A DNA stretch of 64,000 nucleotides from Kribbella catacumbae DSM 19601 (GTDB lineage: Bacteria; Actinomycetota; Actinomycetes; Propionibacteriales; Kribbellaceae), in assembly GCF_000372465.1 (NCBI RefSeq), contig NZ_AQUZ01000010.1, forward strand, positions 97,243-161,242. Reading direction: 5' to 3'. The notes beneath the pieces are model-generated. The model did no database searches. It had not been told where the DNA came from and saw nothing but the letters and a program-made list of their open reading frames with translations. The position numbers and the translations under genes are program-made. Shown in pieces: positions 26,740 to 36,304 of the stretch. How positions within the stretch are numbered: the stretch's first letter is position 1; every line of letters begins with the position of its first letter.

Positions 26740-28482
26740 TCAGCGGATCCGATCACTGTCAGTAGCCTGTTGGTCGAAGATCTCCGCGAACCGCCCGCCC
26801 GGTACTGCGACCAGCTCCGCATACCTGCCCTCCTGGACCACCCGGCCCTGGTCGATCACGTAGATCCGGTCCATCTCCCGCAACGTCCAGGCCCGGTGCG
26901 ACACCACGATCGTGATCCGGCCGGCCCGGGTCCGGCTCAGCTCGGTGAAGATCTCCCGCTCCGCCTCCGCGTCGATCGCCGAGGTCGGCTCGTCGAGAAT
27001 CCAGATCCCCGCATCCCGCAGGTAGATCCGCGCCAGCGCCAGCCGTTGCCACTGACCGCCCGAGATCCCGGTGCCAGCCCATTGCTGCCCGAGCTGGGAG
27101 TCCAGCTCCATCCTGTTGGTGAACGACGCCGCTTCGGCCGACGCGAGCGCCTGCCTCACGGCCCCATCCGGTACGCCGTTCGCCGGCGACCCGAGCCGGA
27201 CCACGTCCCCGAGAGTGAACTCGAACTTCCCGAACTCCTGCACCAGCAGCCCGAAGTACCCGAGTCGCTCGGTCTCGGGGATCACGGCACCATCGATCAG
27301 GACTCGTCCTTCAGTGGGCGTCAGCAGGCCGATGAGCGTGTTGATCGCCGTCGTCTTGCCCGCTCCGTTGACCCCGACCAGCGCGATCATCTCGCCGCGC
27401 TCAGCCCGGATCGAGACGCCGGTGAGCGCTGGTTCCGCCGCGCCCGGATAGCTGTAGCTGACGTTCTCGAGGCTGACCGACTCGACTCGGTGCACGACCT
27501 TCTGCGGCGACGCCGGTGGGATCCCGGCCAGGAAACTGCGGTAGATCAAGGCCTGCGGAGTCGCGGTGATGATCGCGCCGAACGCGTAGCCGCACATCCG
27601 GATCGCGTTCAGCCCGGAGATCGTGCCTGCCACCGCCGCGGCCGCTCCCGCTCCACTCGCGCCAGCCGCGACGAGGGCGACCAGGGCTGCGCCAAAGAGA
27701 AGGGCAGTCCCCACCGCGGCGGCCAGCTCCATCAGCATCGCGGTCCTGGTCATCGCGTCGACGACGTACATCGCCTCGCTCCGCCGTTCCGTGACCAGAG
27801 CGGCGACCTTGTGCGCGGAGCCCAGTACGGCGAGCTCAGTCCCGGAACGCTGCTGGACGAGCTGCTCGGTGGCGTAGTTGGCACGACGTTCGAAGCCTGC
27901 GAATCGGGGCCAGCCGCGCGCTTCCGCTCGGGAGACGACGGTGAAGGCGAGCACGGTCGGGACCAGGGCTGCGACCACGAGCAGGCCCGAGAGAGGGTTG
28001 ATCGCCCAGATCACCACGCAGAGCACGGCCGACGTGATCCCGGCGCCGAGTACTCGCAACGTCTTGCCGGCCACGTCGTCCATCGCGGCGGTGGCCGTCT
28101 GGCTCGCTTCCAGCTCCGTGGTCACGTCCGCGCGGGCCAGCCGACTCGGCGTCAGCCGCGCAGCGGCGTACGCGAGATCTGTGCGGTACCGGAGCCTCAG
28201 GCGTATCGCCATCCGCTGCATGGCGGCCATGGCGACCTGCCCGAGCGGAAACATCAGGCCGACGACGACGGTCAGCCCCAGCAGCGGTGCCCACGGATCA
28301 CCGGAGATGTCCTCGACCAGGCTCTCCAGCAGCACGACCTGTACGGCGGGCAGGAGCGATTGGGCCAGGACGAGAACCCAGAGGCAGATCACGTGGTGAC
28401 GCAACAACCACAGACGGTACCGCGCGGATGACCGGACCGCCACCACATCCCAAGGGCCCGCGGCGGCGGTGTGAGGCGCCAC
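26740..28482 (-). CDS. ABC exporter, fused membrane and ATPase domains
   Basis: 580 residues. Residues about 25-320 hold six hydrophobic segments of a type-1 exporter domain. The ATPase follows with Walker A GVNGAGKT, a Q-loop near VQEFG, signature ISGGQWQR, Walker B IWILDEPTSAID and H-loop VSHR. One half-transporter, so presumably a homodimer; peptide, lipid or drug export is possible. The GTG at 28482 lies inside a family-2 repeat hairpin and has no Shine-Dalgarno site. GTG codons at 28446 or 28443, still before the first helix, may be the real start. Confidence 0.82.
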   Translation of the reverse strand: MAPHTAAAGPWDVVAVRSSARYRLWLLRHHVICLWVLVLAQSLLPAVQVVLLESLVEDISGDPWAPLLGLTVVVGLMFPLGQVAMAAMQRMAIRLRLRYRTDLAYAAARLTPSRLARADVTTELEASQTATAAMDDVAGKTLRVLGAGITSAVLCVVIWAINPLSGLLVVAALVPTVLAFTVVSRAEARGWPRFAGFERRANYATEQLVQQRSGTELAVLGSAHKVAALVTERRSEAMYVVDAMTRTAMLMELAAAVGTALLFGAALVALVAAGASGAGAAAAVAGTISGLNAIRMCGYAFGAIITATPQALIYRSFLAGIPPASPQKVVHRVESVSLENVSYSYPGAAEPALTGVSIRAERGEMIALVGVNGAGKTTAINTLIGLLTPTEGRVLIDGAVIPETERLGYFGLLVQEFGKFEFTLGDVVRLGSPANGVPDGAVRQALASAEAASFTNRMELDSQLGQQWAGTGISGGQWQRLALARIYLRDAGIWILDEPTSAIDAEAEREIFTELSRTRAGRITIVVSHRAWTLREMDRIYVIDQGRVVQEGRYAELVAVPGGRFAEIFDQQATDSDRIR

Positions 28483-28535
28483 GCTGAGCGTGGCTCTGGT
28501 GCCGCAGCGATGGTTGGTGTGTGGTGGCGGTCCGG
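28432..28535. repeat. Family-2 inverted repeat element, copy D, overlapping the exporter start
   Basis: Ends are perfect 16-bp inverted repeats, CCGGACCGCCACCACA at 28432-28447 and its complement at 28520-28535. The interior is unlike copies A and B except for a short CCAACC and carries its own hairpin GCCACGCT-G-AGCGTGGC at 28478-28494. It fills the space between the M16 peptidase stop and the exporter, and its left arm is probably translated. Confidence 0.75.
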
Positions 28536-28537
28536 GA

Positions 28538-29848
28538 CTACACGGTGAAGAGGGATTTGTTGTCGAAGGGCCCCATCACCGTCAGGACGGGCGTACCGGC
28601 GTACAGGTCGGCGGCGAGCCGGCTGACGTCGTCGAGGGTGACGGCGTCGATGCGGGCCAGGATCTGGTCGACGGTGGGGAGTTCGCCGTAGACGAGTTCG
28701 GCCTTGGCGATCCGGGTCATCTTGGCGCCGGTGTCCTCCAGGCCCATCACGACCGAACCGCGCATCTGGCCTTTGCCGCGGAGCAGTTCGTCCGGGGTGA
28801 TGTTGCCTTTGGCAATGTTCGCCAGCTCGGCGCGGACCACGTCGAGCACCTCGGGCGCCTTCTTCGGCAGGCAGCCCGCGTAGACGCCGACCATGCCGGA
28901 GTCCGCGTACGCCGAACCGAAGGTGAACACCGAGTACGCGAGCCCGCGCTTCTCGCGCACCTCCTGGAACAACCGTGACGACATCCCGCCGCCGACGATG
29001 CCGTGCAGCACGCCGGCGGCGTACCGGCGCTCATCGCTGCGCACCAGCCCCGGCATCCCGAGCACGAGATGCGCCTGCTCGACATCCCGGCGGTGCACCT
29101 GCACTCCCCCGTACGTCGGTACGCGGCGCGCCGAACCCCGGCGTACCGGCGTCGGCTCCGACTCGGTGGTGACCCAGTGGCGCTCGAAAGCCTTGCGCAC
29201 CAGGCGAACCACGTCGGTGTGCTCGACGTTGCCGGCGACCGAGACGACGATGTTCTCGGGCAGATAGCGACTGCGGTACCAGCCGCGCACCTGGCGAGGC
29301 GTCAGGGCGGCCACCGATTCCGGCGTACCGGTGATGGAGCGGCCGAGTGGGGTCTGGCCCCAGAGCTGTTCGGCGAAGAGGTCGTGGATGTGGTCCGACG
29401 TCTCGTCGGCGTGCATCGCGATCTCTTCGTCGATCACGTCCCGCTCGCTCTCGATGTCGTCCTGCGTGAGCGTCGCCGAGGTGATCATGTCGCAGATCAC
29501 GTCGACCGCCAGCGGCAGGTCGGAGTCGAGCACGCGAGCGTAGTAGCAGGTGTACTCCTTGCCGGTGAACGCGTTCATCTCGCCACCGACGGCGTCCAGC
29601 GACGCCGAGATCTCCAGTGCGTCGCGACGCTCGGTGCCCTTGAACAACAGGTGCTCGAGGAAGTGCGTCGCGCCGGACAGCTTGACCGGCTCGTCGCGGG
29701 ATCCGACGCCGACCCACACGCCGAAGGTGACCGAGCGGAAGCCCGGTACGGACTGGGAAAGCACGCGGAGCCCGGAGGGCAGGACGGTCCGTTTGACCGG
29801 ACCGCCCTCCTCCGGGCTCAGCAGCGTGCTGGTGATGGCACGTGTCAC
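28538..29848 (-). CDS. M16-family zinc metallopeptidase (PqqL/MPP-like)
   Basis: 436 residues. The inverted zinc motif HFLEH is at 62-66 with the third ligand in the [12 protein letters not shown] helix about 75 residues later, so the enzyme is likely active. A second M16 domain ([21 protein letters not shown]) fills the C-terminal half. The GTG at 29848 shares GTGA with the pnp stop. The pnp-M16 pairing is conserved in actinobacteria; the physiological substrate is not settled. Confidence 0.93.
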   Translation of the reverse strand: MTRAITSTLLSPEEGGPVKRTVLPSGLRVLSQSVPGFRSVTFGVWVGVGSRDEPVKLSGATHFLEHLLFKGTERRDALEISASLDAVGGEMNAFTGKEYTCYYARVLDSDLPLAVDVICDMITSATLTQDDIESERDVIDEEIAMHADETSDHIHDLFAEQLWGQTPLGRSITGTPESVAALTPRQVRGWYRSRYLPENIVVSVAGNVEHTDVVRLVRKAFERHWVTTESEPTPVRRGSARRVPTYGGVQVHRRDVEQAHLVLGMPGLVRSDERRYAAGVLHGIVGGGMSSRLFQEVREKRGLAYSVFTFGSAYADSGMVGVYAGCLPKKAPEVLDVVRAELANIAKGNITPDELLRGKGQMRGSVVMGLEDTGAKMTRIAKAELVYGELPTVDQILARIDAVTLDDVSRLAADLYAGTPVLTVMGPFDNKSLFTV

Positions 29849-32097
29849 TCGGCGGGAGCGACCTCTGCGTCAGCGTTCTCTTCGGCCTTCTTCTCATCCT
29901 CGTCGAGGACAGGGATCAGCGAGAGCTTGCCGCGATCGTCGATCTCGGCGATCTCGACCTGGAGCTTCTGGCCGACGGACAGGATGTCCTCGACGGCCTC
30001 CACCCGCTTGCCGCCGGCCAGGCCGCGCAGCTTCGAGATGTGCAGCAGACCGTCCTTGCCGGGGAGCAGGGAGATGAACGCACCGAAGTTGGTCGTCTTG
30101 ACGACCGTTCCCAGGTAGCGCTCGCCCTTCTCCGGCATGGTCGGGTTGGCGATCGCGTTGATCATCGCGCGCGCCGCGTCGGCCGAAGGGCCGTCCGTCG
30201 CACCGATGTACACCGTGCCGTCGTCCTCGATGGAGATGTCGGCGCCGGTCTCGTCGGTGATCTGGTTGATCATCTTGCCCTTCGGGCCGATGACCTCTCC
30301 GATCTTGTCCACCGGGACCTTGACCGAGATGACCCGCGGCGCGAACTCGCTCATCTCACCCGGGGCGTCGATGGCCTTGGCCATCACGTCGAGGATGGTC
30401 AGGCGGGCTTCCTTGGCCTGGGTCAGCGCGCCGGCCAGCACGCTGGCCGGGATGCCGTCGAGCTTCGTGTCCAGCTGGAGGGCCGTGACGAAGTCCTTGG
30501 TTCCGGCGACCTTGAAGTCCATGTCACCGAAGGCGTCCTCGGCACCGAGGATGTCGGTCAGCGCGACGTACTCGATCTCGCCGTCGACCTCACCGGAGAT
30601 GAGGCCCATCGCGATACCGGCGACGGGGGCCTTCAGCGGCACACCGGCCGAGAGCAGGGACAGCGTCGAGGCGCAGACCGAACCCATCGAGGTGGAGCCG
30701 TTCGAGCCGAGCGCCTCGGACACCTGACGCAGCGCGTACGGGAAGTCCTCACGCGACGGCAGCACCGGTACGAGGGCCCGCTCGGCGAGCGCGCCGTGAC
30801 CGATCTCGCGACGCTTGGGCGAACCCACCCGGCCGGTCTCACCGGTCGAGTACGGCGGGAAGTTGTAGTTGTGCATGTAGCGCTTGCGCGTCTCCGGGGA
30901 GAGCGTGTCGAGCTGCTGCTCCATCCGGAGCATGTTCAGCGTGGTGACACCCATGATCTGGGTCTCGCCGCGCTCGAAGATGGCCGAACCGTGCACCCGC
31001 GGGAGCACCTTGACCTGCGCCTTGAGCGGGCGGATGTCGGCCAGGCCGCGACCGTCCATCCGGACCTTCTCGGTCAGCACGCGGTTGCGGACGAGCTTCT
31101 TGGTGAGCGAGCGGAAGGCTGCGGACAGCTCCTTCTCGCGACCCTCGAAGGCCTCGGCCAGCTTGGCCACCACGGCGGCCTTGACGGCGTCGGTGGCGTC
31201 CTCGCGGTCGTGCTTGCCGGTGATCGTGAGGGCCTGGGTCAGCTCCTCGGTCGCGGCGGACTCGACGGCGGCGAAAGCGTCGTCCTGGTAGTCCGGGAAG
31301 ACCGGGAACTCGCCGGTCGGCTTGGAGGCCTTGGCCGCCAGCTCCGACTGCGCCTCGACCAGCGTCTTGATGAACGCCTTCGAAGCTTCGAGGCCCTGGG
31401 CAACGATCTCCTCGGTCGGCGCCTGCTTGCCGGCGGCGACGGCGTCGAAGGTGCCCGGGGTGGACTCGGCCTCGACCATCATGATCGCGACGTCACCGGA
31501 GTCGGTGACGCGACCCGCGACCACCATGTCGAAGACGGCGTCCTCGAGCTCGGTGTGCGTCGGGAAGGCGACCCACTGCTTGTCGATCAGCGCGACGCGG
31601 GTGGCGCCGATCGGGCCCGAGAACGGCAGCCCGGCGATCTGGGTGGACATCGACGCGGCGTTGATCGCCAGCACGTCGTACAGCTTGTCCGGGTTGAGCG
31701 CCAAGACGGTGATGACGACCTGGATCTCGTTGCGCAGGCCGGAGACGAACGACGGCCGCAGCGGGCGGTCGATCAGCCGGCAGGTCAGGATGGCTTCCTC
31801 GGAGGGACGACCCTCGCGACGGAAGAACGAGCCCGGGATGCGGCCGGCGGCGTACATCCGCTCCTCGACGTCCACCGTCAACGGGAAGAAGTCGAACTGG
31901 TCCTTGGGCTTCTTGCTGGCCGTGGTGGCCGAAAGCACCATCGTGTCGCCATCGAGGTAGGCAGCGGCCGAACCGGCGGCCTGCTGGGCCAGACGGCCCG
32001 TCTCGAAGCGGATGGTGCGGGTGCCGAAGCTGCCGTTGTCGATGACTGCTTCAGCGAACTCTGCGCCCTCCATGGGCGCGTTTGTGGATCCCGACAC
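29845..32097 (-). CDS. pnp: Polyribonucleotide nucleotidyltransferase (PNPase)
   Basis: About 750 residues. Phosphorolytic 3'-5' exoribonuclease, and in actinobacteria also a 3' polymerase. Two RNase PH domains are seen ([22 protein letters not shown] in the first; [16 protein letters not shown] in the second), then the KH domain ([12 protein letters not shown]) and S1 domain ([26 protein letters not shown]). I prefer the GTG at 32097, with AGAGGGG 6 bp upstream; the ATG at 32073 is also possible. Lies 270 bp downstream of rpsO, separated by a terminator. Confidence 0.97.
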   Translation of the reverse strand: MSGSTNAPMEGAEFAEAVIDNGSFGTRTIRFETGRLAQQAAGSAAAYLDGDTMVLSATTASKKPKDQFDFFPLTVDVEERMYAAGRIPGSFFRREGRPSEEAILTCRLIDRPLRPSFVSGLRNEIQVVITVLALNPDKLYDVLAINAASMSTQIAGLPFSGPIGATRVALIDKQWVAFPTHTELEDAVFDMVVAGRVTDSGDVAIMMVEAESTPGTFDAVAAGKQAPTEEIVAQGLEASKAFIKTLVEAQSELAAKASKPTGEFPVFPDYQDDAFAAVESAATEELTQALTITGKHDREDATDAVKAAVVAKLAEAFEGREKELSAAFRSLTKKLVRNRVLTEKVRMDGRGLADIRPLKAQVKVLPRVHGSAIFERGETQIMGVTTLNMLRMEQQLDTLSPETRKRYMHNYNFPPYSTGETGRVGSPKRREIGHGALAERALVPVLPSREDFPYALRQVSEALGSNGSTSMGSVCASTLSLLSAGVPLKAPVAGIAMGLISGEVDGEIEYVALTDILGAEDAFGDMDFKVAGTKDFVTALQLDTKLDGIPASVLAGALTQAKEARLTILDVMAKAIDAPGEMSEFAPRVISVKVPVDKIGEVIGPKGKMINQITDETGADISIEDDGTVYIGATDGPSADAARAMINAIANPTMPEKGERYLGTVVKTTNFGAFISLLPGKDGLLHISKLRGLAGGKRVEAVEDILSVGQKLQVEIAEIDDRGKLSLIPVLDEDEKKAEENADAEVAPAE

Positions 32098-32330
32098 GGG
32101 ATACCCCTCTCTCACTTGAGACGACTGTGAGGCGCGAGCTCCGGGGGGTGCCGGTCTTCGATCGAGGCCCGCGGGTGCTGCGCCGTGCTACCAGGCGCTG
32201 TTCCGAAGGCCACTACCGAGGACCGGTCGTCGGCCCGGTACGCGAATCGCGTCGTCTCGTTGTCGTTGATTATTCAGTTGTTCCACGCTCGATGGACCTG
32301 AGCATGGCTGACTTGATTCCAGATAGGCGA

Positions 32331-32362
32331 GAAGCGGCCACCCGGAATGCGGTGGCCGCTTC
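32331..32362 (-). terminator. Hairpin between rpsO and pnp
   Basis: Perfect 12-bp stem GAAGCGGCCACC / GGTGGCCGCTTC with an 8-nt loop, 8 bases past the rpsO stop. Only a short TTCT follows, so termination may be partial. In E. coli the rpsO-pnp junction is an RNase-processed attenuator; a similar role here is inference. Confidence 0.7.
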
Positions 32363-32370
32363 TCACGACG

Positions 32371-32643
32371 TCATCGGCGAAGGCCGAGCCGCTCGATCAG
32401 GGACCGGTAGCGGTTGATGTCCTTCTTCGCCAGGTAGTTCAGCAGCCGGCGGCGCTGGCCGACCAGGAGGAGCAGACCACGACGGCTGTGATGGTCGTGC
32501 TTGTGCTCCTTCAGGTGCGCGGTCAGGTCCGCGATGCGGTGGGTGAGGAGCGCGACCTGGACCTCGGGGGAACCGGTGTCGCCCTCGGTCAGGGCGTACT
32601 CGCCGATGATCTTCTTCTTCGCCTCAGGATTGGCTGACGACAC
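32371..32643 (-). CDS. rpsO: 30S ribosomal protein S15
   Basis: 90 residues, standard length. Binds 16S rRNA early in 30S assembly. Diagnostic segments are [38 protein letters not shown] and LLNYLAKKD. Located between ribF and pnp as in most bacteria. Confidence 0.98.
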   Translation of the reverse strand: MSSANPEAKKKIIGEYALTEGDTGSPEVQVALLTHRIADLTAHLKEHKHDHHSRRGLLLLVGQRRRLLNYLAKKDINRYRSLIERLGLRR

Positions 32644-32750
32644 GTGTGATCCTCTCGATGTCCGTTGCGCGGCGCACCGGGGCTTGGGTCACCCGGGCAC
32701 TCTCGATCCGCGGCCGTTCAGACGGCAGCGCCCAGAGTATCAGTCCGTGG

Positions 32751-32783
32751 ACGCGTCACCCTAACTGGGTGAGGGTGACGCGT
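32751..32783 (-). terminator. Hairpin at the ribF stop codon
   Basis: ACGCGTCACCCT (32751-32762) pairs perfectly with AGGGTGACGCGT (32772-32783) around AACTGGGTG. The ribF stop lies inside the arm. No U-tract follows on the minus strand, so it may be a Rho-independent-like stop typical of GC-rich bacteria or an RNA-stabilising hairpin. Confidence 0.55.
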
Positions 32784-33721
32784 GCCTGGTCGACGTCGAG
32801 CTTCATCTGGACCAGCAGGTCGTCGATGGTGTCGAAGCGGATCTGGCTGCCGCGCAGGCGGGTGACGAAATCGACCGCGATGCGGGCGCCGTACAGCTCC
32901 AGGTCGTCGCGGTCGAGCACGTACGACTCTACCCGTCGGTCCACCCCGTCGAAGGTCGGGTTGCTGCCGACACTGATCGCGGCCGGCAGCGGTTCGGCGT
33001 ACTGCGGGGCGCCGGGTGCCGGGTCGAGCACGGTCAGCCAGCCGGCGTACACGCCGTCCAGCGGTACTGCGGCGCCTGCCTCGGCAGGGATGTTGGCTGT
33101 CGGGTACCCGAGCTCGCGGCCGCGCTTGTCGCCCTCGATGACGACCCCGGTGACCCTCAGCGGCCGCCCGAGCGCCTCGGCGGCGCCTTCGACGTCACCG
33201 GCAGCGATCAGCTCCCGGATGTACGTCGACGACCACGGCTGCCCCTCGCCCGCCAGGCTCAGGCCCTCGACCTGGAACCCCTTGGTCGCACCGGCTGCGA
33301 CCAGCGTGTCGACGTGGCCGGCGGCCTTGTTGCCGAAGCGGAAGTTCTCCCCCACCACGACCGCCTTGGCGTGCAGGGTGCCGACCAGGACCTTGTCGAT
33401 GAACTCCTCCGGCGACCAGGACCTGACGTCCTCGTTGAACGGCAGAATCAGTACTGCGTCCGCTCCCGCGGCGCCGAGCAGCGCGGCCCGCTCAGACGGC
33501 TCGCTGATCGTCGCCGGGGCGTGGCCCGGGCGTAGGACCGCTATCGGGTGCGGGTCGAAGGTCATCGCGACCACCGGCAGCCCACCGAGCTCGGCCGCCC
33601 GCGCCTTGGCGTGCGCGAGCACCTCCTGGTGACCGCGGTGCACGCCGTCGAAGTTGCCGATGGTGACGACCGACGGCCCGAATTCCGGGTCCACCTCGCC
33701 CAAACCGTGCCAGACATGCAT
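32756..33721 (-). CDS. ribF: Bifunctional riboflavin kinase / FAD synthetase
   Basis: 321 residues. The N-terminal adenylyltransferase domain has the nucleotidyl-transfer motif TIGNFDGVHRGHQ at 20-32 and NFRFGNKAAG further on. The C-terminal kinase domain carries GYPTANI and NPTFDGVDRRVESYVLD. Converts riboflavin to FMN and then FAD, a cofactor also used by PaaE. In its usual place before rpsO, though truB is about 3.7 kb further upstream than normal. Confidence 0.96.
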   Translation of the reverse strand: MHVWHGLGEVDPEFGPSVVTIGNFDGVHRGHQEVLAHAKARAAELGGLPVVAMTFDPHPIAVLRPGHAPATISEPSERAALLGAAGADAVLILPFNEDVRSWSPEEFIDKVLVGTLHAKAVVVGENFRFGNKAAGHVDTLVAAGATKGFQVEGLSLAGEGQPWSSTYIRELIAAGDVEGAAEALGRPLRVTGVVIEGDKRGRELGYPTANIPAEAGAAVPLDGVYAGWLTVLDPAPGAPQYAEPLPAAISVGSNPTFDGVDRRVESYVLDRDDLELYGARIAVDFVTRLRGSQIRFDTIDDLLVQMKLDVDQARVTLTQLG

Positions 33722-33777
33722 GAGAGAAGGATTCCACGGTCCTTCCGGCTAGCTGCAACAGGGGCCATGGTCACCCC

Positions 33778-33807
33778 TTGTAATCGGGCGGTAACTCAAC
33801 TTAGGGT
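33778..33807 (+). promoter_or_regulatory. Sigma70-type promoter of the GDSL esterase gene
   Basis: TTGTAA at 33778 and TAGGGT at 33802 are 18 bp apart. Transcription would begin about 25-27 bases before the GTG at 33841, leaving room for the GGAGG site. TAGGGT is a common actinobacterial -10 box. Confidence 0.5.
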
Positions 33808-33840
33808 AGGCCCGCAATCTTTCGCACCCTCGGAGGTCCC

Positions 33841-34872
33841 GTGAAAGCGCACCGACTCGTCGCCGCCTGTACCTCGGTGGCACTAGCTGGCTTGATGTCC
33901 GTCACGAGTACCGCCCCGGCTGCTTCTTTTGAGAAGCCGGCTGTTGCTTTGGGGAAGTACGTCGCACTGGGTGACTCCTACACGTCGGCACCGCTGGTGC
34001 CACTGCCCGAGCTGCTCTCGCTCGGATGCCTGCGCTCAGGTAGCAACTACCCGAAGCAGGTCGCCGCGCTGCTGCGGGTCTCGTCGTTCACCGACGTCAG
34101 CTGTGGTGGCGCAGATACGACGCACATGACTCAGCCGCAGAGCACGGCGCTGGGGACGTTCCCGCCGCAGTTCAACGCGCTGACTGCTGACACGGATCTC
34201 GTCACCCTCGGGATAGGTGGCAACGATTTCGGAGTCTTCGGCGACATCATCGACACCTGCCCCGGACTGCGCGCCTCGGATCCCGCCGGCTCGCCTTGCA
34301 AGACGCACTTCACGGTTGGTGGCGTCGACACCTTGGCTGCCAAGATCGCTCAGACGCAGGTTCGGATCACCGAGGTGGTGAAGGGGATCAAGCTGCGCTC
34401 GCCGCGAGCGAGCGTAGTACTGGTCGGGTATCCGAAGATCGCGCCTTCGACGGGCGTCTGTCCCGACGTGTTGCCGTTCGCGGATGGGGACTATGCCTAT
34501 CTGTACTCGATCGAGCAGAAGCTCAACCTGGCGGTGGAGAACGCGGCTGCTGCCGGCGGGGCCGTGTACGTCGACACGTTTGGGCCGTCGACCGGGCATG
34601 ACGCGTGTGCTCCTGATGGGCAGGCGTGGATCCAGGGGAAGGATCTAAATCTGCTGCGGGCGGCGAGTTATCACCCGCGGTACGAAGGACAGGCGGGGGT
34701 TGCTTCGCTGACCTACAAGAAGATCGTCGGGCTTCAGGGGACCGTTACGCCTGCCGAGCAGGCGCAGTGGGCCGCGGAGGCTCGAGAACTCAGCCGTCAG
34801 GCTGCCAAGACCACGTCCAACCCGGCCGTCAAGGCCCACCTGGACCGCCTACGGACCGGCGCGCAACGCTGA
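33841..34872 (+). CDS. Secreted SGNH/GDSL esterase-lipase
   Basis: 343 residues, GTG start with GGAGG 5 bases upstream. A Sec signal occupies about residues 1-28 (ending APAA). SGNH blocks: block I VALGDSYTS with catalytic Ser, Gly in CGGADTT, block III LGIGGNDFG with Asn, and block V near SYHPRYEGQ with the catalytic His. Several cysteines suggest disulfides, as in the Streptomyces SCO esterases. Hydrolyses extracellular esters or lipids. Followed by a wobble-paired hairpin terminator. Confidence 0.92.
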   Translation: MKAHRLVAACTSVALAGLMSVTSTAPAASFEKPAVALGKYVALGDSYTSAPLVPLPELLSLGCLRSGSNYPKQVAALLRVSSFTDVSCGGADTTHMTQPQSTALGTFPPQFNALTADTDLVTLGIGGNDFGVFGDIIDTCPGLRASDPAGSPCKTHFTVGGVDTLAAKIAQTQVRITEVVKGIKLRSPRASVVLVGYPKIAPSTGVCPDVLPFADGDYAYLYSIEQKLNLAVENAAAAGGAVYVDTFGPSTGHDACAPDGQAWIQGKDLNLLRAASYHPRYEGQAGVASLTYKKIVGLQGTVTPAEQAQWAAEARELSRQAAKTTSNPAVKAHLDRLRTGAQR

Positions 34873-34895
34873 CCCTTTCCAATCCGTACGGCGGA

Positions 34896-34938
34896 CACCG
34901 GACCGGAATCCCTCCACGCAAGGGGTTTCGGTCCGGTG
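34896..34938 (+). terminator. Hairpin terminator after the GDSL gene
   Basis: CACCGGACCGGAATCCCT (34896-34913) pairs with 34921-34938 over 18 positions, two of them G-U wobbles in RNA, with a 7-nt loop. It begins 23 bp past the stop. No strong U-tract. Confidence 0.65.
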
Positions 34939-34947
34939 CTGGTTACC

Positions 34948-35035
34948 GTCCCGATCGACAGGACATAGTGCGATTATCGAGCCGCGCAAACGCTTGCCCG
35001 GACCGATTCGAGGACTATGTCCTGTCCGTCGGGAC
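34948..35035. repeat. Family-1 inverted repeat element, copy 2
   Basis: Left arm 34948-34968 begins GTCCCGATCGACAGGACATA; the right arm 35015-35035 is its complement with one difference. The interior (46 bp) is unrelated to copy 1 (8311-8410) apart from the bases next to the arms. As in copy 1, it lies between two convergent genes. Its right arm encodes the last residues and stop codon of the aminotransferase. Confidence 0.8.
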
Positions 35036-36247
35036 AGACTCGCGGCTCACGAGACGTGCCCGGCCCATCCGGGTTACCGCTTCGGTCAACGTGGCCTGCG
35101 AAGTCGCGAAGTTCAGGCGCATGTGACCTGCCCCTCCGGCCCCGAAGACATGTCCGGAGCTGAGGGCGACCCTGGACTCATCGAGGAAGAAGCGTGCAGG
35201 GCCGGCGAGCTCGCTGACGATCCCGGGCCCGCCGTCGCCGTCGGCGTGGTGCAGGCCGAGTTCGCGGCAGTCGAGCCATGCGAGGTAGGTGCCTTGCGGG
35301 GGGATCCAGCGCACTTGCGGGAGGTGCTCCGTGAGCAGGGACTGCAGCAGTGTGCGGTTCTTGTCGAGCCCGGCGAGTAGGGCGTCCAGCCACGGCTCAC
35401 CGTGGCGGAACGCGGCGGTGTGGGCCAGGATTCCCAGGTGACTGGGCCCGTGGCTCACCTCCTCCGGCAGGCGAGCCAGGTCCGACTGTGACTCCGGTCC
35501 CGCGATGACGAGGGCCGCTTTCAGGCCGGCCAGATTCCACGCCTTCGAGGCCGAGATGACCGCGAAGGCGTTCTCGGCGCCGTCGATGCTGAGGTACGGG
35601 GTGAACGTGGCGCCGGGGAGGACCAACGGGGCGTGGATCTCGTCGGAGACCACCCGGACGCCATGACGCCGGGCGAGGGCGGCGATGCCTTCGAGCTCAG
35701 CGCGAGAATGCACGGCCCCGGTCGGATTGTGCGGGTTGCACAGCAGGTACGCGACGCCGGAACTTTGAGCCCGAGCCCTGTTGAACGCAGCGTCGAGCAC
35801 CTCGAGATCGACCCGTCCGTCCGAGCCCAAGGGAGCTTCAAGGACGCGGCGGCCGTCATGACTGACGAAGGCGTAGAACGGTGGGTAGAACGGCGCGCTG
35901 ACCACAACGGTGTCTCCGCGGTCCGTGATGAGTCGAAGCACCTCGACGATTCCGAGCATCACGTCGGGAACGATCGCGGTACGACGAACTTCCAGCGGCC
36001 AACCCCACCGCCGCTCCGCGAACTCGGCCAGCGCCTCGGCGTACCCGGTCCCAGCCGGGTACCCGGTGTCCCCGCGGGCGATGGCCTCCCGAAGCGTTTC
36101 GGCGACTGGCTCGGCCAGTACGACGTCCATCTCCGCCACCCACAGCGGCAACACATCCCCTGGATGGGTCCGCCACTTCGCGCTGGTCCGTTTCCGCAGG
36201 TCCTGCAGAGTCAGCTGCTCTAACGGGTTGGTCGACGCCTCACTCAT
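35015..36247 (-). CDS. patB: PLP-dependent aminotransferase / C-S lyase, MalY/PatB type
   Basis: 410 residues, fold-type I. The start ([24 protein letters not shown]) is the MalY/PatB signature. The PLP lysine is in [15 protein letters not shown], with Asn in [11 protein letters not shown] and Asp in [10 protein letters not shown]. Likely splits cystathionine or cysteine-S-conjugates to thiols, pyruvate and ammonia, or acts as an aminotransferase. The last seven or so codons (VPTDRT and stop) come from a family-1 repeat arm, so the natural C-terminus was probably a little different. Confidence 0.88.
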   Translation of the reverse strand: MSEASTNPLEQLTLQDLRKRTSAKWRTHPGDVLPLWVAEMDVVLAEPVAETLREAIARGDTGYPAGTGYAEALAEFAERRWGWPLEVRRTAIVPDVMLGIVEVLRLITDRGDTVVVSAPFYPPFYAFVSHDGRRVLEAPLGSDGRVDLEVLDAAFNRARAQSSGVAYLLCNPHNPTGAVHSRAELEGIAALARRHGVRVVSDEIHAPLVLPGATFTPYLSIDGAENAFAVISASKAWNLAGLKAALVIAGPESQSDLARLPEEVSHGPSHLGILAHTAAFRHGEPWLDALLAGLDKNRTLLQSLLTEHLPQVRWIPPQGTYLAWLDCRELGLHHADGDGGPGIVSELAGPARFFLDESRVALSSGHVFGAGGAGHMRLNFATSQATLTEAVTRMGRARLVSRESVPTDRT

Positions 36248-36304
36248 CGAACTCAGCCTCCTTCTAACCTCGGCGAACCCTATCCGCCGGAGAACGCGGG
36301 CCTG

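Noticed and set aside
32116..32330. Structured leader or riboswitch between rpsO and pnp
   Set aside because: Apart from the rpsO hairpin I saw no known riboswitch core or long conserved fold.
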